64,000 bases of DNA from Diadema setosum (taxonomy: Eukaryota > Echinodermata > Echinoidea > Diadematoida > Diadematidae): positions 20,503,050-20,567,049 of the forward strand of contig NC_092700.1 of assembly GCF_964275005.1 (NCBI RefSeq), given 5' to 3'. This document shows positions 1 to 12,249 of this stretch, piece after piece. The notes under the pieces are model-generated. The model worked only from the letters and a program-made list of their open reading frames with translations, ran no database searches and had not been told where the DNA came from. The position numbers were made by a program, and so were the translations under genes. Every line of letters starts with the position of its first letter. Position 1 is the stretch's first letter.

Positions 1-472
1 TGTAGGACATATTCAAGTGCTTAATATTACCAAGCCATGGTCTTTGCAAAGAGTGCGACAGAAAAGGGGATGGAAAACTCTATAACAATGAAGAGATTAT
101 AAAATCAAGATGAAATTGAACATGCTCTATTAATACATTGTATCCGTGATTGCTACCAACTTTCAAGCAGTAGCATATTCTTTCAAAATCATTAGATTTG
201 AAAAGGAAGGGTGTGTTAAGGGATTTTAAGAAATGAAAACGTTCTTCAAAGACATATCTATAACTATTCTGCAGTGTTCCAGCAAAAACTAATACAAACA
301 CATTTTCCCTGTCGTTATATGATCCAAAAATGTTGAATAAATTTGGAGAAGAATTGCTTTGTCAGAAAATATCTAAAACTCAAGATTGACTGGGTTGATC
401 CGTTTCACCCATTTCGAGTCCTTACGTAAAATCGCCGGAATGCGACTTGTTGATTTTGTAATGCACGGTCAC
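1..472 (+). mobile_element. Family R MITE, 3' part, diverged
   Basis: Matches the inner and 3' part of family R copies (for example 2312-3002) and ends with the right terminus GCACGGTCAC. It is much more diverged than most copies. The same old copy is present at the corresponding place in gene B (30144-30586), so it predates the receptor duplication. Confidence 0.6.
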
Positions 473-1203
473 ATTTTCATTTACGAAACGTTGTCGTTCG
501 TGAATAATCCCCCCCAAAAAAAGAAGTCAAAAGGGATGTGGGGTGGTAGTTGTCCAGTTGGCTGCCCCCCCCCCCTCCCCCCCCCCCTTGTATATGGAAA
601 TTGATCTTCTTTTATTTTACATTCAGGAAACAACAAAACTGTCCTCAGGTTACAACTCTTTTAGATGGGAATCGAGTTTCAGGTCACCTTCGGGAATTTA
701 GTGGAATTAGGTTCAATGGACATTGCTTACAAATAAGCATTGAATCAGAGATAATCTTTGCACAGTATCAACAGTAAATTAAATACAACATTAATTGTTA
801 ATAATCTTTTCATGTGTTTCTCATGTTGTTTTGCTAGAAGTGTAATAACTAATCTGCTTGGAATTATAATCATTTTTGTACGAAGTACTTACAAGCATTG
901 CCATGTTTGACGTTCAGTCATATCTCACACTCCTAATTGTCACGGACCTATGCTTTGGTTCCTTCATTCATACATAGCCTTGTGTTATCTATTTGCTCAT
1001 ATATCATAGCACAATTTTGTAGCAAGTTGGTATGTTGCTATATTTGCGTGTTCATGATTTCGATATTGCTTTGTCGGGTGAAACAGGGTGATATACATTG
1101 TGTGTCATTGATAATGAATATCGTGAAATACAAGAAATGAACTCAAATAAAAAGATCACAAATGCAACTTTAGACAACCTAACTATATTCATTCAATTTC
1201 AAG
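473..1203. other. Intronic/upstream DNA, receptor gene A
   Basis: No gene seen. Poly-C runs lie at 565-589. Much of it (about 600-1200) is recognisably related to 30700-31420 upstream of the gene B SRCR exon, marking the segmental duplication. Confidence 0.5.
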
Positions 1204-1419
1204 AAATACCACCGGTAAAGCTGGTTGACGGGCTCTCTCCCACGGATGGCTTATTGGTCCTGGAGTCAAACGGTCATATGTGCTTTCATGACTTTAACCT
1301 AGAAGCTGCTGGTTTAGTCTGCAGAGAGCTCGGCTTCCCAGCGGTAAAAGATTATTCACCTTACACTATTTCAAGTGCACCAACATCGTACAGAACTCAA
1401 CGGTTTTTATATTCTACAG
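1204..1419 (+). CDS. Receptor gene A, SRCR domain exon, first half
   Basis: Encodes the N-terminal half of a scavenger receptor cysteine-rich domain: VKLVDG..P.DG.l.v..ng at the start, then LVCRELGF, a hallmark SRCR motif. The exon follows an AG at 1202-1203 and ends at a GTAATT donor at 1420. Length 216 bases, phase 1 at both ends, which is usual for shuffled extracellular modules. It stops mid-domain; the rest is in the exon at 4380-4463, as in group A SRCR domains that use two exons. The paralogous exon at 31425-31640 has exactly the same length and phase. SRCR domains bind protein or glycan ligands outside the cell. The signal peptide and any earlier exons of this gene lie before the window. 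An open frame continues upstream to 1098 but is judged intronic. Confidence 0.85.
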
Positions 1420-2049
1420 GTAATTGCAATATTCAATTCAAAGGTTTTATTTTCACTTCTTTCAACAGAATGTACAAAAAAATATAGATTCGACATGCGT
1501 TTGAAGGAATGATACATAGATAGCAAAGAAAAACATTTGTCAATAATCATTACAAAATTAGGCATTTTTCATACAGACATATTTATACATTCTGCGAAAA
1601 AAAGTGGAGGTACCCACTCAAAAGACTATGCTTGTACAACGTGGGCACCTCACAGGAGGAAAAAAAAAGGTGAAAACTTGACTACAAGTGTGCGGGATGA
1701 AAAAAAAAAAGAAGTGGAAAAGGGGAAAGGGAAGAAGCAGAAATACAAGTAAAGAGACGAGACAACTAAAAACAAAAAGCCTAGATCAATCGATACATTC
1801 AAGATCAAACCAACAGACACTATTAGCCATATTAGAAGTGTAGAGCGTTGAAAGCGACGAGAAAGTGATATATACAATTGTATGGAATTGCTGATAGCAG
1901 AACATATTATCTGCTCTGTGAAGACACGTGTAATAATGTACAAGTTTGCAGTAAGAAAAACAGGGGATGCGATGTGGAATTCCGCGAAAGACGCCACCTA
2001 ACAAGCCTATGAAAAATCAATAGCATCCTGGTGCTTACAAAACCTACTT

Positions 2050-3768
2050 ACTGAAAAAGATAAACAAACAAAATTAATTTCTTTCTGTTACATTATAAGA
2101 CTTAAGGAGGAATGATTTCAATCTTTTTTTGAATGAAAACAAAGAAGGAGCATTTTTTATGTCTGGACTAAGGGAGTTCCAGAATCTTGGGCCTGTATAA
2201 ATGAATGTCTGCTGAGCTAACACAGTTCTAAGCAGGGGCAAGTGAAATTCATTAGGCTGTCTTGTTGGGTAACTATGGTATGTCAGGTTAAGAGGAAACA
2301 TAGAATCAAATGTGACCCTGCACCTCAAAACAAACAAAAAGTCGCCAGACATGAATTTTTAGTTAAGACCACATTCTGAAAGAGCAGACTTTAAGCTTTA
2401 AAATCATGTATAACTCAAATCAAATGGACTCTCCTAACCTATCTAAATATTGGAAAGAAAGCACAAACTCAGGAAAAGTGTGAACTGAGAAAAGAGGCTC
2501 TGAAGTACAGTGTCTATTCAAGCGCTTAATCTTTACCAAACCGTGCTGGCTATGCGATGAATGGGACAAAAAACAGGAAGTAAACCACCAGAGTAACAAC
2601 AATGAAGGGATTATCAGATTAAACTGAAATTAAGCATGTCTCATTAACACATTCTGTTCATAATTAATGCCAACTTTCAAAGCAGTAGCACTATCCTTTC
2701 AAAAGTTATTAGAGTTGAAAGTGAAGAGTGTAGACAAGGTTTATCAGAAATGAAAAAGGGATTCTAAAGACACACCTCATCACACTATTCTACCAAAAAT
2801 GTTCAAGATAAACTGCTAAAAAAAACCACACTTTCCTGCCCGTTTTATGACACCAAATTTTAGCATAATGTAAAAGAAGACCCGCTTTTTCAGAAAACAT
2901 GAAAAAGTCAAGTTCGGCTAGGTTGACCCATTTCACTTATTTTCAGTCCTCACGCAAAATCAGTGTGTGCGACTTTATGTTCGTTTTGAGGTGCACGGTC
3001 ACAAATATAAACGGAAGACAGTTGTTATTATAACTATGCATAAATTGTCCTAAATGAAATAAAAACAAATCTTTAATTTTCAGAATCTTATTTTCAGAAA
3101 ACAAAGAAGCTGTATGAGAGCAAGGAGCGGCATTACAAATGATTCGAAGTGCCTTCTTTTGTAACAATAAAACCCCATCTAACGATGTTTGATGCGTGTT
3201 TCCCCATGCCAAAATTCCGTAATTTAAATAAGGTAATGTCAAAGACGAATACAGTATAAATAATGAATGTTGGGGAAGAAACAATTTGAACCTGTTAATG
3301 ACGCCTATATTACGTGAAATAATTTTACAAACATAATCTATATGAAATTTCCAAGAAAGTTTATTATCTATTGTGATTCCAAGAAATTTTGTGTATGAAA
3401 CACTTTCTAAAACAGTATCATCAAAATAAATATCCATATTCAAATTACCTAAAGTGTTACTAAAAAACATATACTTGGTTTTATTGATATTCAGGGACAG
3501 CTTATTAGCTCGTATCCAATCTCGTAAATTTTGTAACTCCGAATTTACTGTATGCACAAGAGTATTTGGATCTTCATGTGAATAAAACACATTTGAGTCA
3601 TCGGCGAAAAGTATGAATGATAACACTTGGGAGGAAGCACATAAATCATTAATATAAACAATAAACAACAACGGCCCCAATATACTACCTTGTGGTACGC
3701 CACAAATTAGTTCTCTCATATCAGAGTTATACTTGTTTATTGAAACATATTGTTTACGATCAGTTAGA
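2050..3768 (-). mobile_element. LINE fragment (CR1/Jockey-like), 5'-truncated, with MITE inserted
   Basis: On the minus strand 3719-3003 encodes the C-terminal half of a reverse transcriptase, with CGVPQGSILGPLLF and FADDSNVF (the catalytic DD pair). The same reading resumes at 2311-2074 (FDSMFPLN, then YPTRQPNEFHLPLL). The break at 2312-3002 is a family R MITE. The 5' end is cut near 3768, next to short GTTAGATATGCGAA repeats. It is closely related in sequence to the LINE at 17425-20206. It lies in the intron between the two SRCR exons of gene A. Confidence 0.85.
2312..3002 (+). mobile_element. Family R MITE, full length, inside a LINE
   Basis: Starts GTGACCCTGCACCTCAAAAC and ends with the near reverse complement, TTTTGAGGTGCACGGTCAC: terminal inverted repeats of about 30 bases. 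It interrupts the LINE reading frame, and the flanks ATTT (on the minus strand) occur on both sides, a 4-base target duplication; without one copy the LINE frame reads IFDSMF, as in the related LINE. No coding capacity. Confidence 0.85.
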
Positions 3769-4379
3769 TATGCGAATTAGATATATTTGTTAGATATGCG
3801 AATAGTTAGTTAGATAGTTAGTTAGATATGCGAATATTATGCGAATTGAGTGAAAGATTGTATGTTGTTGTTATTGAATTCGTATAACTATGTGTTGATG
3901 TTATGCTGTATGTGCACATGTGATGCTGTAATCATACTTTGTTGGAAATGAAAAGAGTAGAACCTCTGCATGCTTCCATTATTGTGTTTGATGAATTTTA
4001 GGCAAAGGCGGATATCTTCAACCACCTTTGCACACTTAGAAATTGTAGAAATCCTCGAGTCGATTTATTTATTCATTCCAATATTCTTTTATCAGGATAG
4101 CCCTTTCAGTTTTTTAACTGTTCTACAAAGGGGCCCTGCCCACATTTTACAGATAAAAAATGTCATGTACAGCAGAACAAAATGTCAAAAATAAGATAAC
4201 CTACACTAAAAATAAAATTCTTGAGACGAATCAATTTACTGTCATGTCTGAGAATAATTATTTAATTTCTCCCCACAAACCCTAATGCCAAACTTGCAAA
4301 GATAAGAATAAAACTGTTTAAATAGCTTCATCGAACATTTAGAAAGTGCGTAAATGATTTCCGAAATATCAACACACAG

Positions 4380-4463
4380 GTTGTCAGAAAGCAAGACTAC
4401 ATGATTGTCTATCAAAAGGAGTTGCGTGTCCCCGGAACAAGGCTGTGAGAATCAGATGTCGAG
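4380..4463 (+). CDS. Receptor gene A, SRCR domain exon, second half
   Basis: 84 bases, phase 1-1. Joined to the exon ending at 1419, it reads G-CQKARLHDCLSKG then CPRNKAVRIRC, which fits the C-terminal SRCR pattern C.g.E..L.dC....C....a.v.C. The acceptor is ACACAG at 4374-4379 and the donor is GTGAGA at 4464. The same exon in gene B (32272-32355) has the same length, phase and cysteine spacing. It is too short for gene finders to see alone and is supported mainly by the paralogue comparison. The intron before it, 1420-4379, carries a LINE fragment with a family R MITE nested inside. Confidence 0.8.
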
Positions 4464-5498
4464 GTGAGATCGAACATGATAGTTAAGTTCTAGCGATAGT
4501 GTTTAATAAATACATATTCAAAGTGTGATAAAGATTATGTACCGAGTGTAAACGCAGTGTTGGTGCTTCATAGGTAGTCATATGGTGAGAAGTAGGAAAG
4601 AGCGGTAGGCTGTATTCTGTACGTACACAGAAACGATATTGGATGAAGAGCTCACTACAGTACAATCCGATTTTGACAACATTTTTTTTTTCGATGAAAT
4701 AAATAGTCATATTTTCTATCACTGTCTACATTCCATGAGTGTGAAGTAGTAAAATAATCTAAATGATATTAGACATGCTACTGAACGTGAACGATGCACA
4801 TTTCCAGGTCAGAACTTCCGAAAAAGCGCGCGCTCTAGTTTGACCTGCCTCTGCTGAGGTCAATAAAGCAATCGCAAACGCTCCTTTCAAGCTCGAAGAA
4901 AGCGAGCATAAACAGTGCTCCCGTGAACGGCGTTTTGAATTAGCGTTTCAAAACGCTGATTGTGCCTTCCCAAATTGAGCAAATACACCCTTTTTCGTTT
5001 CTTGAAAATCCTTTGCACATTCTTCACTGTCATCTCTAATAACTTAGCTTCGTAAATTCGCACAGCGTCTGGTCGGGGTACCCGTGTTGATATTCCACAG
5101 ATTCCATAAACAGGGGTTGAACGATGAGTTTCCCGTTTCAACTATTCTACGTTTTAACAGGCATTGCTCGAAAACCTTCTCCGTGGAGAATACGTTGTCC
5201 TTGGCCAATTAATAAGCTAGAAATAGAAGCATTTCACAAATTTTCAATTGCAGTACCATACATGATTGCGTACTAATGTGAATGTGTGTACGTACTGATA
5301 GAGGCATGTAGGCCTTGTTATCTACAGAGGCGTTTGTATTAGGCCTAATGTTTTCCTGAAATATGTTTACCGTGCCAACGCGTTTTATTACTTTTTTTCT
5401 TAAGGATCTTTCAAAAAGAATAAAGAAAGAAAGAAGGAAAGAAAGAAAGAAAGTACTACTCATAAATTACCCCACATATCTTACTAGGAATTGCTAGG

Positions 5499-6352
5499 TG
5501 TTACAAAAACCATTTCCCACTTTTGATCCTTAATAGTTTGAAAACTATACGTCAGATAACACTGTCATTGATATAAGTGATAGCTGAATAGTGTACAACT
5601 TCGTTAGAGGTGATTTGCATATGAGATCATAAATCAGTTTCGATGAATTAACGATTAAGTTAAGTTCCAGGTTGTGGTCAAATCTGAACTCTCTGTACAA
5701 AATTGAACTTTTGACACAAGAACCAATGATGAGTATGTGAGTGTGTGCTTACAATGACCGTGAACAATAGACATGAATATCACGAATACCACCTTTTCAG
5801 AGCTATGCTGACTAGGCTTCTGGACTCTTGCTCGAAGGCACATGAATGCTTTATCAATAATTCATGATGGATTGTCCTGGGCACTGCTATTCTGAATTCG
5901 TGGTAAAGGGTGAAATGCATGCACATGAAAAAAAAAAACAAAAACATGCTTTCATGTGCTTGAATGCGCTATATTTCAAGTTGAATAAAGACTAGCTGTG
6001 ATAGTGAAATTTCTCATGAATATGTAATAGAGCATTCCAATCCTGACCATTGTTCAGGACCATTATCAGGGTCTTAACCACACACTGCCATACACGCCAA
6101 TTGACCCCTATGCAAAATCAAAATTTCGTACAGAGGGTTGAAAATAGAGCAAAATCTGAAACCTAACTTGAAAATAAATCCTGAGTCTAAGGAAACGGAT
6201 ATATGCTGTCATTTTAAATAACCTCCAACAAAATTGTACACTATTCAGCTATTGCCCATATTAATGCCAGTGTCATCTGGTATATAGTTTTTGAACTACA
6301 GTTGTATTAAGGATCAAAAGTGGGAAATGTGTGGGTTTTTTTTTTTGTAACA
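5499..6352. mobile_element. Foldback element with long diverged inverted ends
   Basis: The left end (5499 onward, TGTTACAAAAACCATTTCCC) pairs with the right end (up to 6352). The pairing continues for about 150-200 bases on each side through CCCACTTTTGATCCTTAATA, the ACACTG block and GCTGAATAGTGTACAA. The middle is unique. No coding frame. A non-autonomous DNA element is the likely explanation; the superfamily is not recognised. Confidence 0.65.
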
Positions 6353-6439
6353 ATCAGAGCGCGACTGTATTACGATACCGTTCAACCAGTAGAACTCGAT
6401 GAGTGTGACGACTGTATTTACATAGTTACTATATACACA

Positions 6440-6760
6440 CGACTTCTTCGCATGGCGTCTGGTCGGACTAAACAGGACCTACACAAAGGATTTGTGTGGC
6501 GTGGCGATTGGTCACGTGACGCCGCCGTGTAAGATTCACCCCGCGAGTGTCTTAACAGGCACCTTCTCCGGCGGTTCTCCGGAGGCTACCCCTCGTCTAC
6601 CATGGTTGATCGCAGGGTAAAATTTCTCCGGCTGTCCACTGTGTTGCGTCGATCTCCGGAGAACAATTTTCACCGGAAGCTACCCCGAGGCTACATCGAG
6701 GCTACCCTGCGTTTTGTGGCTGTTGAGACGAGGCTTAACGAGGGAAAAATGATTGCATCC
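6440..6760. other. GC-rich patch in intron
   Basis: A block much richer in GC than its surroundings, with several CTCCGG/CCGGAG motifs. No open frame worth calling and no partner found in the window. It could be part of an unrecognised repeat. Confidence 0.3.
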
Positions 6761-7181
6761 AGTCAAAATTGGCGTCTGATGATTCTCTTCTAATGACTCT
6801 CATGCTCCTCCTGGCTTTCGTTAGTGAAAAGATATGCCCGTCCTAGATCCATGTCCTGACAATGCTGTAAAGCTGGTTCTTCTTTTGACACTGAATGATC
6901 ATTCCGCTCAAAGGTCATGTTTTCATGGATACATTCATATATGCTTTAAACCCCCCCCCCCAAAAAAAAAACAACAACCAAAAAAACAAACAAACAATTG
7001 ATCTGCGTGAAAACACGGTTAGCCTGAAGTTAATGGGTGTATCATAGCATTCTTGTAATTCATGAAGTAATTTGTTTTTATTTAAATTTCAGAAAATATG
7101 TTACACTTGTGGATCAAAGACTATTTAGGGTAAAGAAATCGTTTGCAGATTTTTAGTATTCTTATTCTGCATTTTACGCAG

Positions 7182-7451
7182 AACCTGGATTTCTTGGGTG
7201 CTACCTGGGCGAACGTCACACTTTTCAGGCCTTACATATTTCCGTCTTTAACGTTCCTTCTGATGAAAAGTGTGTGTCCATCTGCGGACAAAAACTCGAA
7301 AACCATGACATCGCTATTGTAATTGAAAAGGACTGTGGATGTTATCGATCAGAAGAGTATGCCAACTTCATGTCCAGCGTAAGCTATACTCATTATTGGA
7401 CACGTCAAACCGAGGTAGAATCCGGCCAGCAAGTCCACTGTTTGTATAACC
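7182..7451 (+). CDS. Receptor gene A, WSC-like domain exon
   Basis: 270 bases, phase 1-1, between the acceptor TTTACGCAG (7173-7181) and the donor GTGAGTAT (7452). It encodes EPGFLGCYLGER, then a KCVSICG cysteine pair and CGCYRSEEYAN, ending GQQVHCLYNR. The G(F/Y)LGCY start and the C...C...C.C arrangement resemble WSC domains, which are small cysteine-rich modules thought to bind carbohydrate. The assignment is by pattern only and another small cysteine-rich family is possible. The paralogue at 41335-41610 is six bases longer and keeps all the cysteines. The large intron that follows, 7452-15027, holds a MITE, a tandem array, a LINE tail and homopolymer-rich repeats. Confidence 0.75.
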
Positions 7452-7745
7452 GTGAGTATCTAATGCAATGGCCATTAACAGTAAGAAGCTTCCATTTCAT
7501 TTTTTCCGTTACATTGATAACATGTCAGTGAAGATTGATACTGATTTTCACACTTCGTAATTATCTCACCACTGCTTCTTGGATTGACACAATATCGTGT
7601 TAAGTAGTAGTTCAACATGCATTTTTTTCATTACTGCTTCATTATTATTTGTTCACGTCCTTGTTATCACTTTATCCCGTAAAAAGGTAGGGCCTATGTC
7701 GAAATTTTACATTCTTTCTCTCTAAATGAAAAGGTGTAAATATAT

Positions 7746-8445
7746 GTGACCCTGCATCACAAAACAAACATAAAGTCGCCAGACATGAAATTTTAGTTAA
7801 GAGCATATTCTGAAAGAGCAGACCTTAAGCTTTAAAATGATGTATAACTCAAAGCAAATGGACTCTCCTCACCTAAATTTTTAATGTAAATATTGGAAAG
7901 AAGACACGCACTCAAGAAAGTGTGAACTGAGAAAAGAGGCTCTGAAGTACAGTGTCTATTCAAGCGCTTAATCTTTACCAAGCCGTGCTGGCTGTGTGAT
8001 GAATGGCACAAAAAACAGGATGTAAACCACTGGAGTACCAACAATGGAAGGATTATCAGATTAAACTGAAATTGAGCATACCTTATTAACCCATTTTCTC
8101 CTTAATCAATGCCAACTTTCAAAGCAGTAGCATCATCCTTTCCAAAGTTATAGGAGTTGAAAGTGAAGAGAGTGAACAAGGTTTTTGAGAAATGAAAAGG
8201 GGACTCTAAAGACACACAATAATCACACTATTTTGCCAAAAAATGTTCGAGATAAACTGCTGAAAAACACACTTTCCTGCTGGTTTTATGATCGTAAATT
8301 TTAGCATAGTGTAGAAGAAGATAATGCTCTTTTAGAAAATATTAAAAAAACTAAGATCGGCTTGGTTGACCCGTTTCACCTATTTTCAGTCCTCACACAA
8401 AATCAGTGTGTTCGACTTTTTGTTCGTTTTGTGATGCACGGTCAC
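7746..8445 (+). mobile_element. Family R MITE, full length
   Basis: Ends GTGACCCTGCATCAC and GTGATGCACGGTCAC, flanked by ATAT on both sides (4-base target duplication). It lies in the gene A intron after the WSC-like exon. Confidence 0.85.
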
Positions 8446-8579
8446 ATATATATTTTTTTTTAACATGCTTTTTTTTTTTTTGGAAGCAATATGCCGTTTG
8501 GATTCATAGTTCACTAGAGTGATACTTTCTTTTTCCGTTTATGTCCATAGAGCGATATCATTTGATGATTTCGGTAAAA

Positions 8580-9650
8580 TAATTTAGTATCAGAGGCATA
8601 GGCGTAGCCAGGATTTTTTAGAGGGGGGTGTTTAACCCTATTAAGCCCAAGCTATTTTGACCCCTCGCAGGCCCGGGGGGGGGGGGGGGCACATTGTGCC
8701 CCCCCCCCCCTTTATAACTTTTTTTTATTATTTGATGAATCATTGTCATATTTGGCACATGGGTAGAGTAACTCATACTCTACACGACTGTACATTTGAA
8801 TTTTCTCAAGGTCACTCATGGAGGGCGCTAGTTTCCAAAATACAAAGAAATACATAGGAAATGTGCTAAAAACATGATTTTTCAGCATAATTTCTTTATC
8901 CCAATTATATATGTCTTATCATAGACCGATCATTTTCATATTTGTCACAAGTGATAATCAAGTGGAATCTTATTATTTGTTATGGTTGAAATTTCTCAAG
9001 GTCACCACATGGGGGCGCTATTCGTGTCAACATAATAATACATTATGAAGACCTGAGATGAAATGTTTGGGATGGGTACATGTACAGTTATGACATTTCA
9101 TATTTGCATAATAGTGGAATTTTAAGATTACAAATTGAAAATATGAAGAACTAATGATGTTAGAGGCATAGCTTGGGTGAGGGAATCAAAATATCACAAA
9201 ATAGAAGGGCAATCTTTAGAAAGTATTATTGATTTCAATTATATCTATTATATCTATTGTTTTATGCCTTTGTCACATAAAAACACATGAAATAATAAGA
9301 AAAACTTTCCAGGACCATAATTACTTCATATTTTACTCGTTCAACAAATTTCAGCCAAGAAACACCCATTTCATCCACTGTAATGCTGTTAAATAAAATG
9401 GGAACAGACAAAAGATGTAAAATCTGACTGACATGGTTGTCAGTTTATGGTTGCCATGGCAACCAGAACATCAAATATAGCTGAATTATATATCAAAATG
9501 TTCGCAATAAGATTTTAGGAAAAGTCACCAAATTTGGTTGAAATCGGATAAAGGGCGAAGGAGTGGCAAATGAAAATCTGGTAGGGGGGCATAATGTGCC
9601 CCCCCCCCCCCCCCCCCGACACCGGGCGTCTTTTATATTTTTTCGTAAAA
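8580..9650. repeat. Poly-G/poly-C bordered repeat
   Basis: The block is bounded by hairpins of long G and C runs around GCACATTGTGC (8672-8711) and GCATAATGTGC (9582-9618). The same style of sequence (GGCGTAGCCAGG...GGGGTGTT) appears near 14340 and 14855-14890. Probably a dispersed non-coding element; no coding frame. Confidence 0.4.
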
Positions 9651-9869
9651 GACGCACGGTGTCAATTCGTTGTGCGCTCGATGGCTGTAGAGAGCACGCG
9701 CATCATCCATACGGGGAGTGAATCCGTGGCCCAAACACAGCCCGGACGCAGCAGAAGTTTCTCATGCAGTAGCCTAAAATTGCTACGTCGTGTCTGTGGG
9801 CTCCCAAAACAATTTAACATTTTACAGTCCCAAAACTGCCGGTTGTAGCTATATTTTTTCGCTATGGAA

Positions 9870-10860
9870 AGCTTAAGTGGGCGCAACGGGCGCAACTGCT
9901 GGTAATTACTGGCAGCAACATCGGGAGAACGGCATCACGATTAATGCGAGCGAGCGAAGCGAGCGAGCATGAAAATTTTGACATTTTACTGTCCCAAAAC
10001 TGCCGTTTGTGTAGCTATATCTTTTCGCTCTGGAAATTAGGGGGCGCTCCGGACGCAGCTGCTGGCAATTACTGCCAGCGACATCAGGAGAATGACATAA
10101 CGATTATTATGCGAGCGAGCGAAGCGAGCGATCTTGAAAATTTTGACATTTTACATGCAGTCCCAAAACTGCCGGTTGTAGCTATATTTTTTCGCTTTGG
10201 AAATTAAGGGGGGGGGGGGGGCACCGGGTGCAACTGCTGGCAATTACTGGCAGCAACATTAGGAGAATAACATAAAGATTATAATATGCGAGCGAGCGCA
10301 GCTAGTGAGCCTGCAAATTTTGACATTTTACAGTCCCAAAACTGCCGTTTGTGTAGCTGTATTTTTTCACTTTGGAAATTAAGGGGAGGGGGGCGCACCG
10401 GGCGCAACTGCTGGCAATTACTGGTACCAACATCAGCAGAATGGCATAGCGATTAAATGCGAGTGAGCTTGAAAATTTTGATATTTTCCAATCCCAAAAC
10501 TGCCGTTTGTAGCTATACTTTTTTGGCTTTGGAAATTAAGGGGGGTGCAACGGGCGCAACTGCTGTCAATAACTGGCAGTGACATCAGGAGAATAGCATA
10601 ACAACTAAATGTGAGCGAGTGGAGCGAGTGAGCTTGAAAATTTTGACATTTTTCAGTCTCAAAACTGCCGTTTGTAGCTATACTTTATAATAAGGGGGGC
10701 GCACCGGGCGCAACTACTGGCAATTACTGGCAGCAACATCAGGAGAATGGCATAGCGATTAAATGCGATCGAGCGGACCGAGTGAGCTTGAAAATTTTGA
10801 CATTTTGCACTCCAAAAACTGCCTTTTGTAGCTATATTTTTACGCTTTGGAAATTGAGAG
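9870..10860. repeat. Tandem array, period about 150-175 bases, about six units
   Basis: Each unit contains GCGAGCGAGCGAAGCGAGCG, then AAAATTTTGACATTTTAC, a CCCAAAACTGCCG(T/G)TTGTAGC block, a GGAAATTAAGGGG run and CAACTGCTGGCAATTACTGG. Units start near 9944, 10110, 10287, 10457, 10611 and 10763. Later units lose parts of the GCGAGC block. No coding potential. Confidence 0.8.
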
Positions 10861-11185
10861 GGTAGTCAATGGTGTCGGTTTATGTTCATGATTTGGGGAG
10901 GTATGACCAGCGAGGGGACGTCGAAGTGACCAAATGGGGGAAGGATATCCAAAACCTGCACTTTAGAACATCCTCTAATATTATTGTTTGTGTCTGTGTG
11001 TGTGTGTTTTATATACATGAAAAAGTTAGGAAATAGCCCAGGTCAAGTCTTATTATTGGCAATGCAAGGCATTTTGAAATAGACTAGTATGTAAAGCAAC
11101 ACTGCAAAATCATTAATGATCTAGCTTTGATATAATAAACGAAGCGTAAGGTACAAAGGTGTACATTCTACATCAAATTGCGCAA

Positions 11186-12075
11186 CGTTCATTTCATTTC
11201 ATTTCATTTATTTCATTTCCAACAACATTTTCATACACAAAATAACACAACATCAATGGAATGTAGTAACAAAGAAAAATACGTGAAGTTGACAATACTG
11301 CGCATCACAAAAGCAAAGTAAACAATGAAAATTGAATTGAAACTAAAGTTGCAGGAAATGGAGGAGACATGCTAAAAAGCTAAGCTTGTATTTTGCAGTC
11401 TCCTCGTGGACAAAAAGACTAAATAACATCAAAAAGCAATTAGCTAGACATAATATAAAAGGTGTACAACACATACAGACCTATACATATAAACAAACAA
11501 ACAAACAGACGGACAAACAAGCACAAGCAACCTGTCTTGTAAAGAGAAAGATAGAGAGAGAGAAAAACAAAACACAGTAAAGGAAAAAGAGGAAAAGAGG
11601 AAATTATTTTGAAAGAAGAAACAGAAAGAGACAAGAGGACATGGAAAGGCGAGAAAGGAGAAGAGATGAAAGGTCTATACCAGCACACGCGAGGCACATT
11701 GTGCGGTGGATCACCGAGGTATATGTACATAATGTAGGAAAGGAATAGACAAAAGAAAAGAATGAGTATAACGAATATAAAAGAGAGCTCAAAATTAAGG
11801 CTAATTAAAATATAACTCATTCAACTATATAAGAATTTATGAATAACTTCTTCAGTTTAAATGTGAATGTGTTTAAACTTAGAACTTGTTTCATACTATT
11901 GTCGAGAGTGTTCCAAAATTTGGGGCCAGTAAAAGAAAACATAGATTTAGCAAACATAGTCCTGGTTAATGGCAAATGAAATGAAATGTTACAGCGACAA
12001 AATGAAACGTTACAGCGACTCTTTTTGCCGTTCGGATGTTTTGAGTACACTGCACACATCCTGCTTATATTCAGA
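11186..12075 (-). mobile_element. LINE 3' fragment
   Basis: On the minus strand 12040-11817 encodes the C-terminal end common to these reverse transcriptases (LPLTRTMFAKSMFSFTGPKF, WNTLDNSMKQ). Then come about 600 bases of simple-sequence-rich 3' UTR and a GAAAT-type tail at 11190-11220. 5'-truncated. Confidence 0.65.
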
Positions 12076-12249
12076 ATGCCAACCAGGAATCATGCTGAAT
12101 CGCAATATTTTGTCGGCTCCGGACTTTTTGCACAATGTTTCACGTTATATACCTCTTTAATTATGGTTACAAGAAATCTTAGAAAAATATCTTATTTCTT
12201 GATCCCCCTTTCATGTCGATTTCAAAAGCAGTTTAGTAACCCTTGAATT

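Noticed and set aside
9870-10860. CRISPR-like array
   Set aside because: Units are long, wholly repeated without unique spacers, and the genome is eukaryotic.
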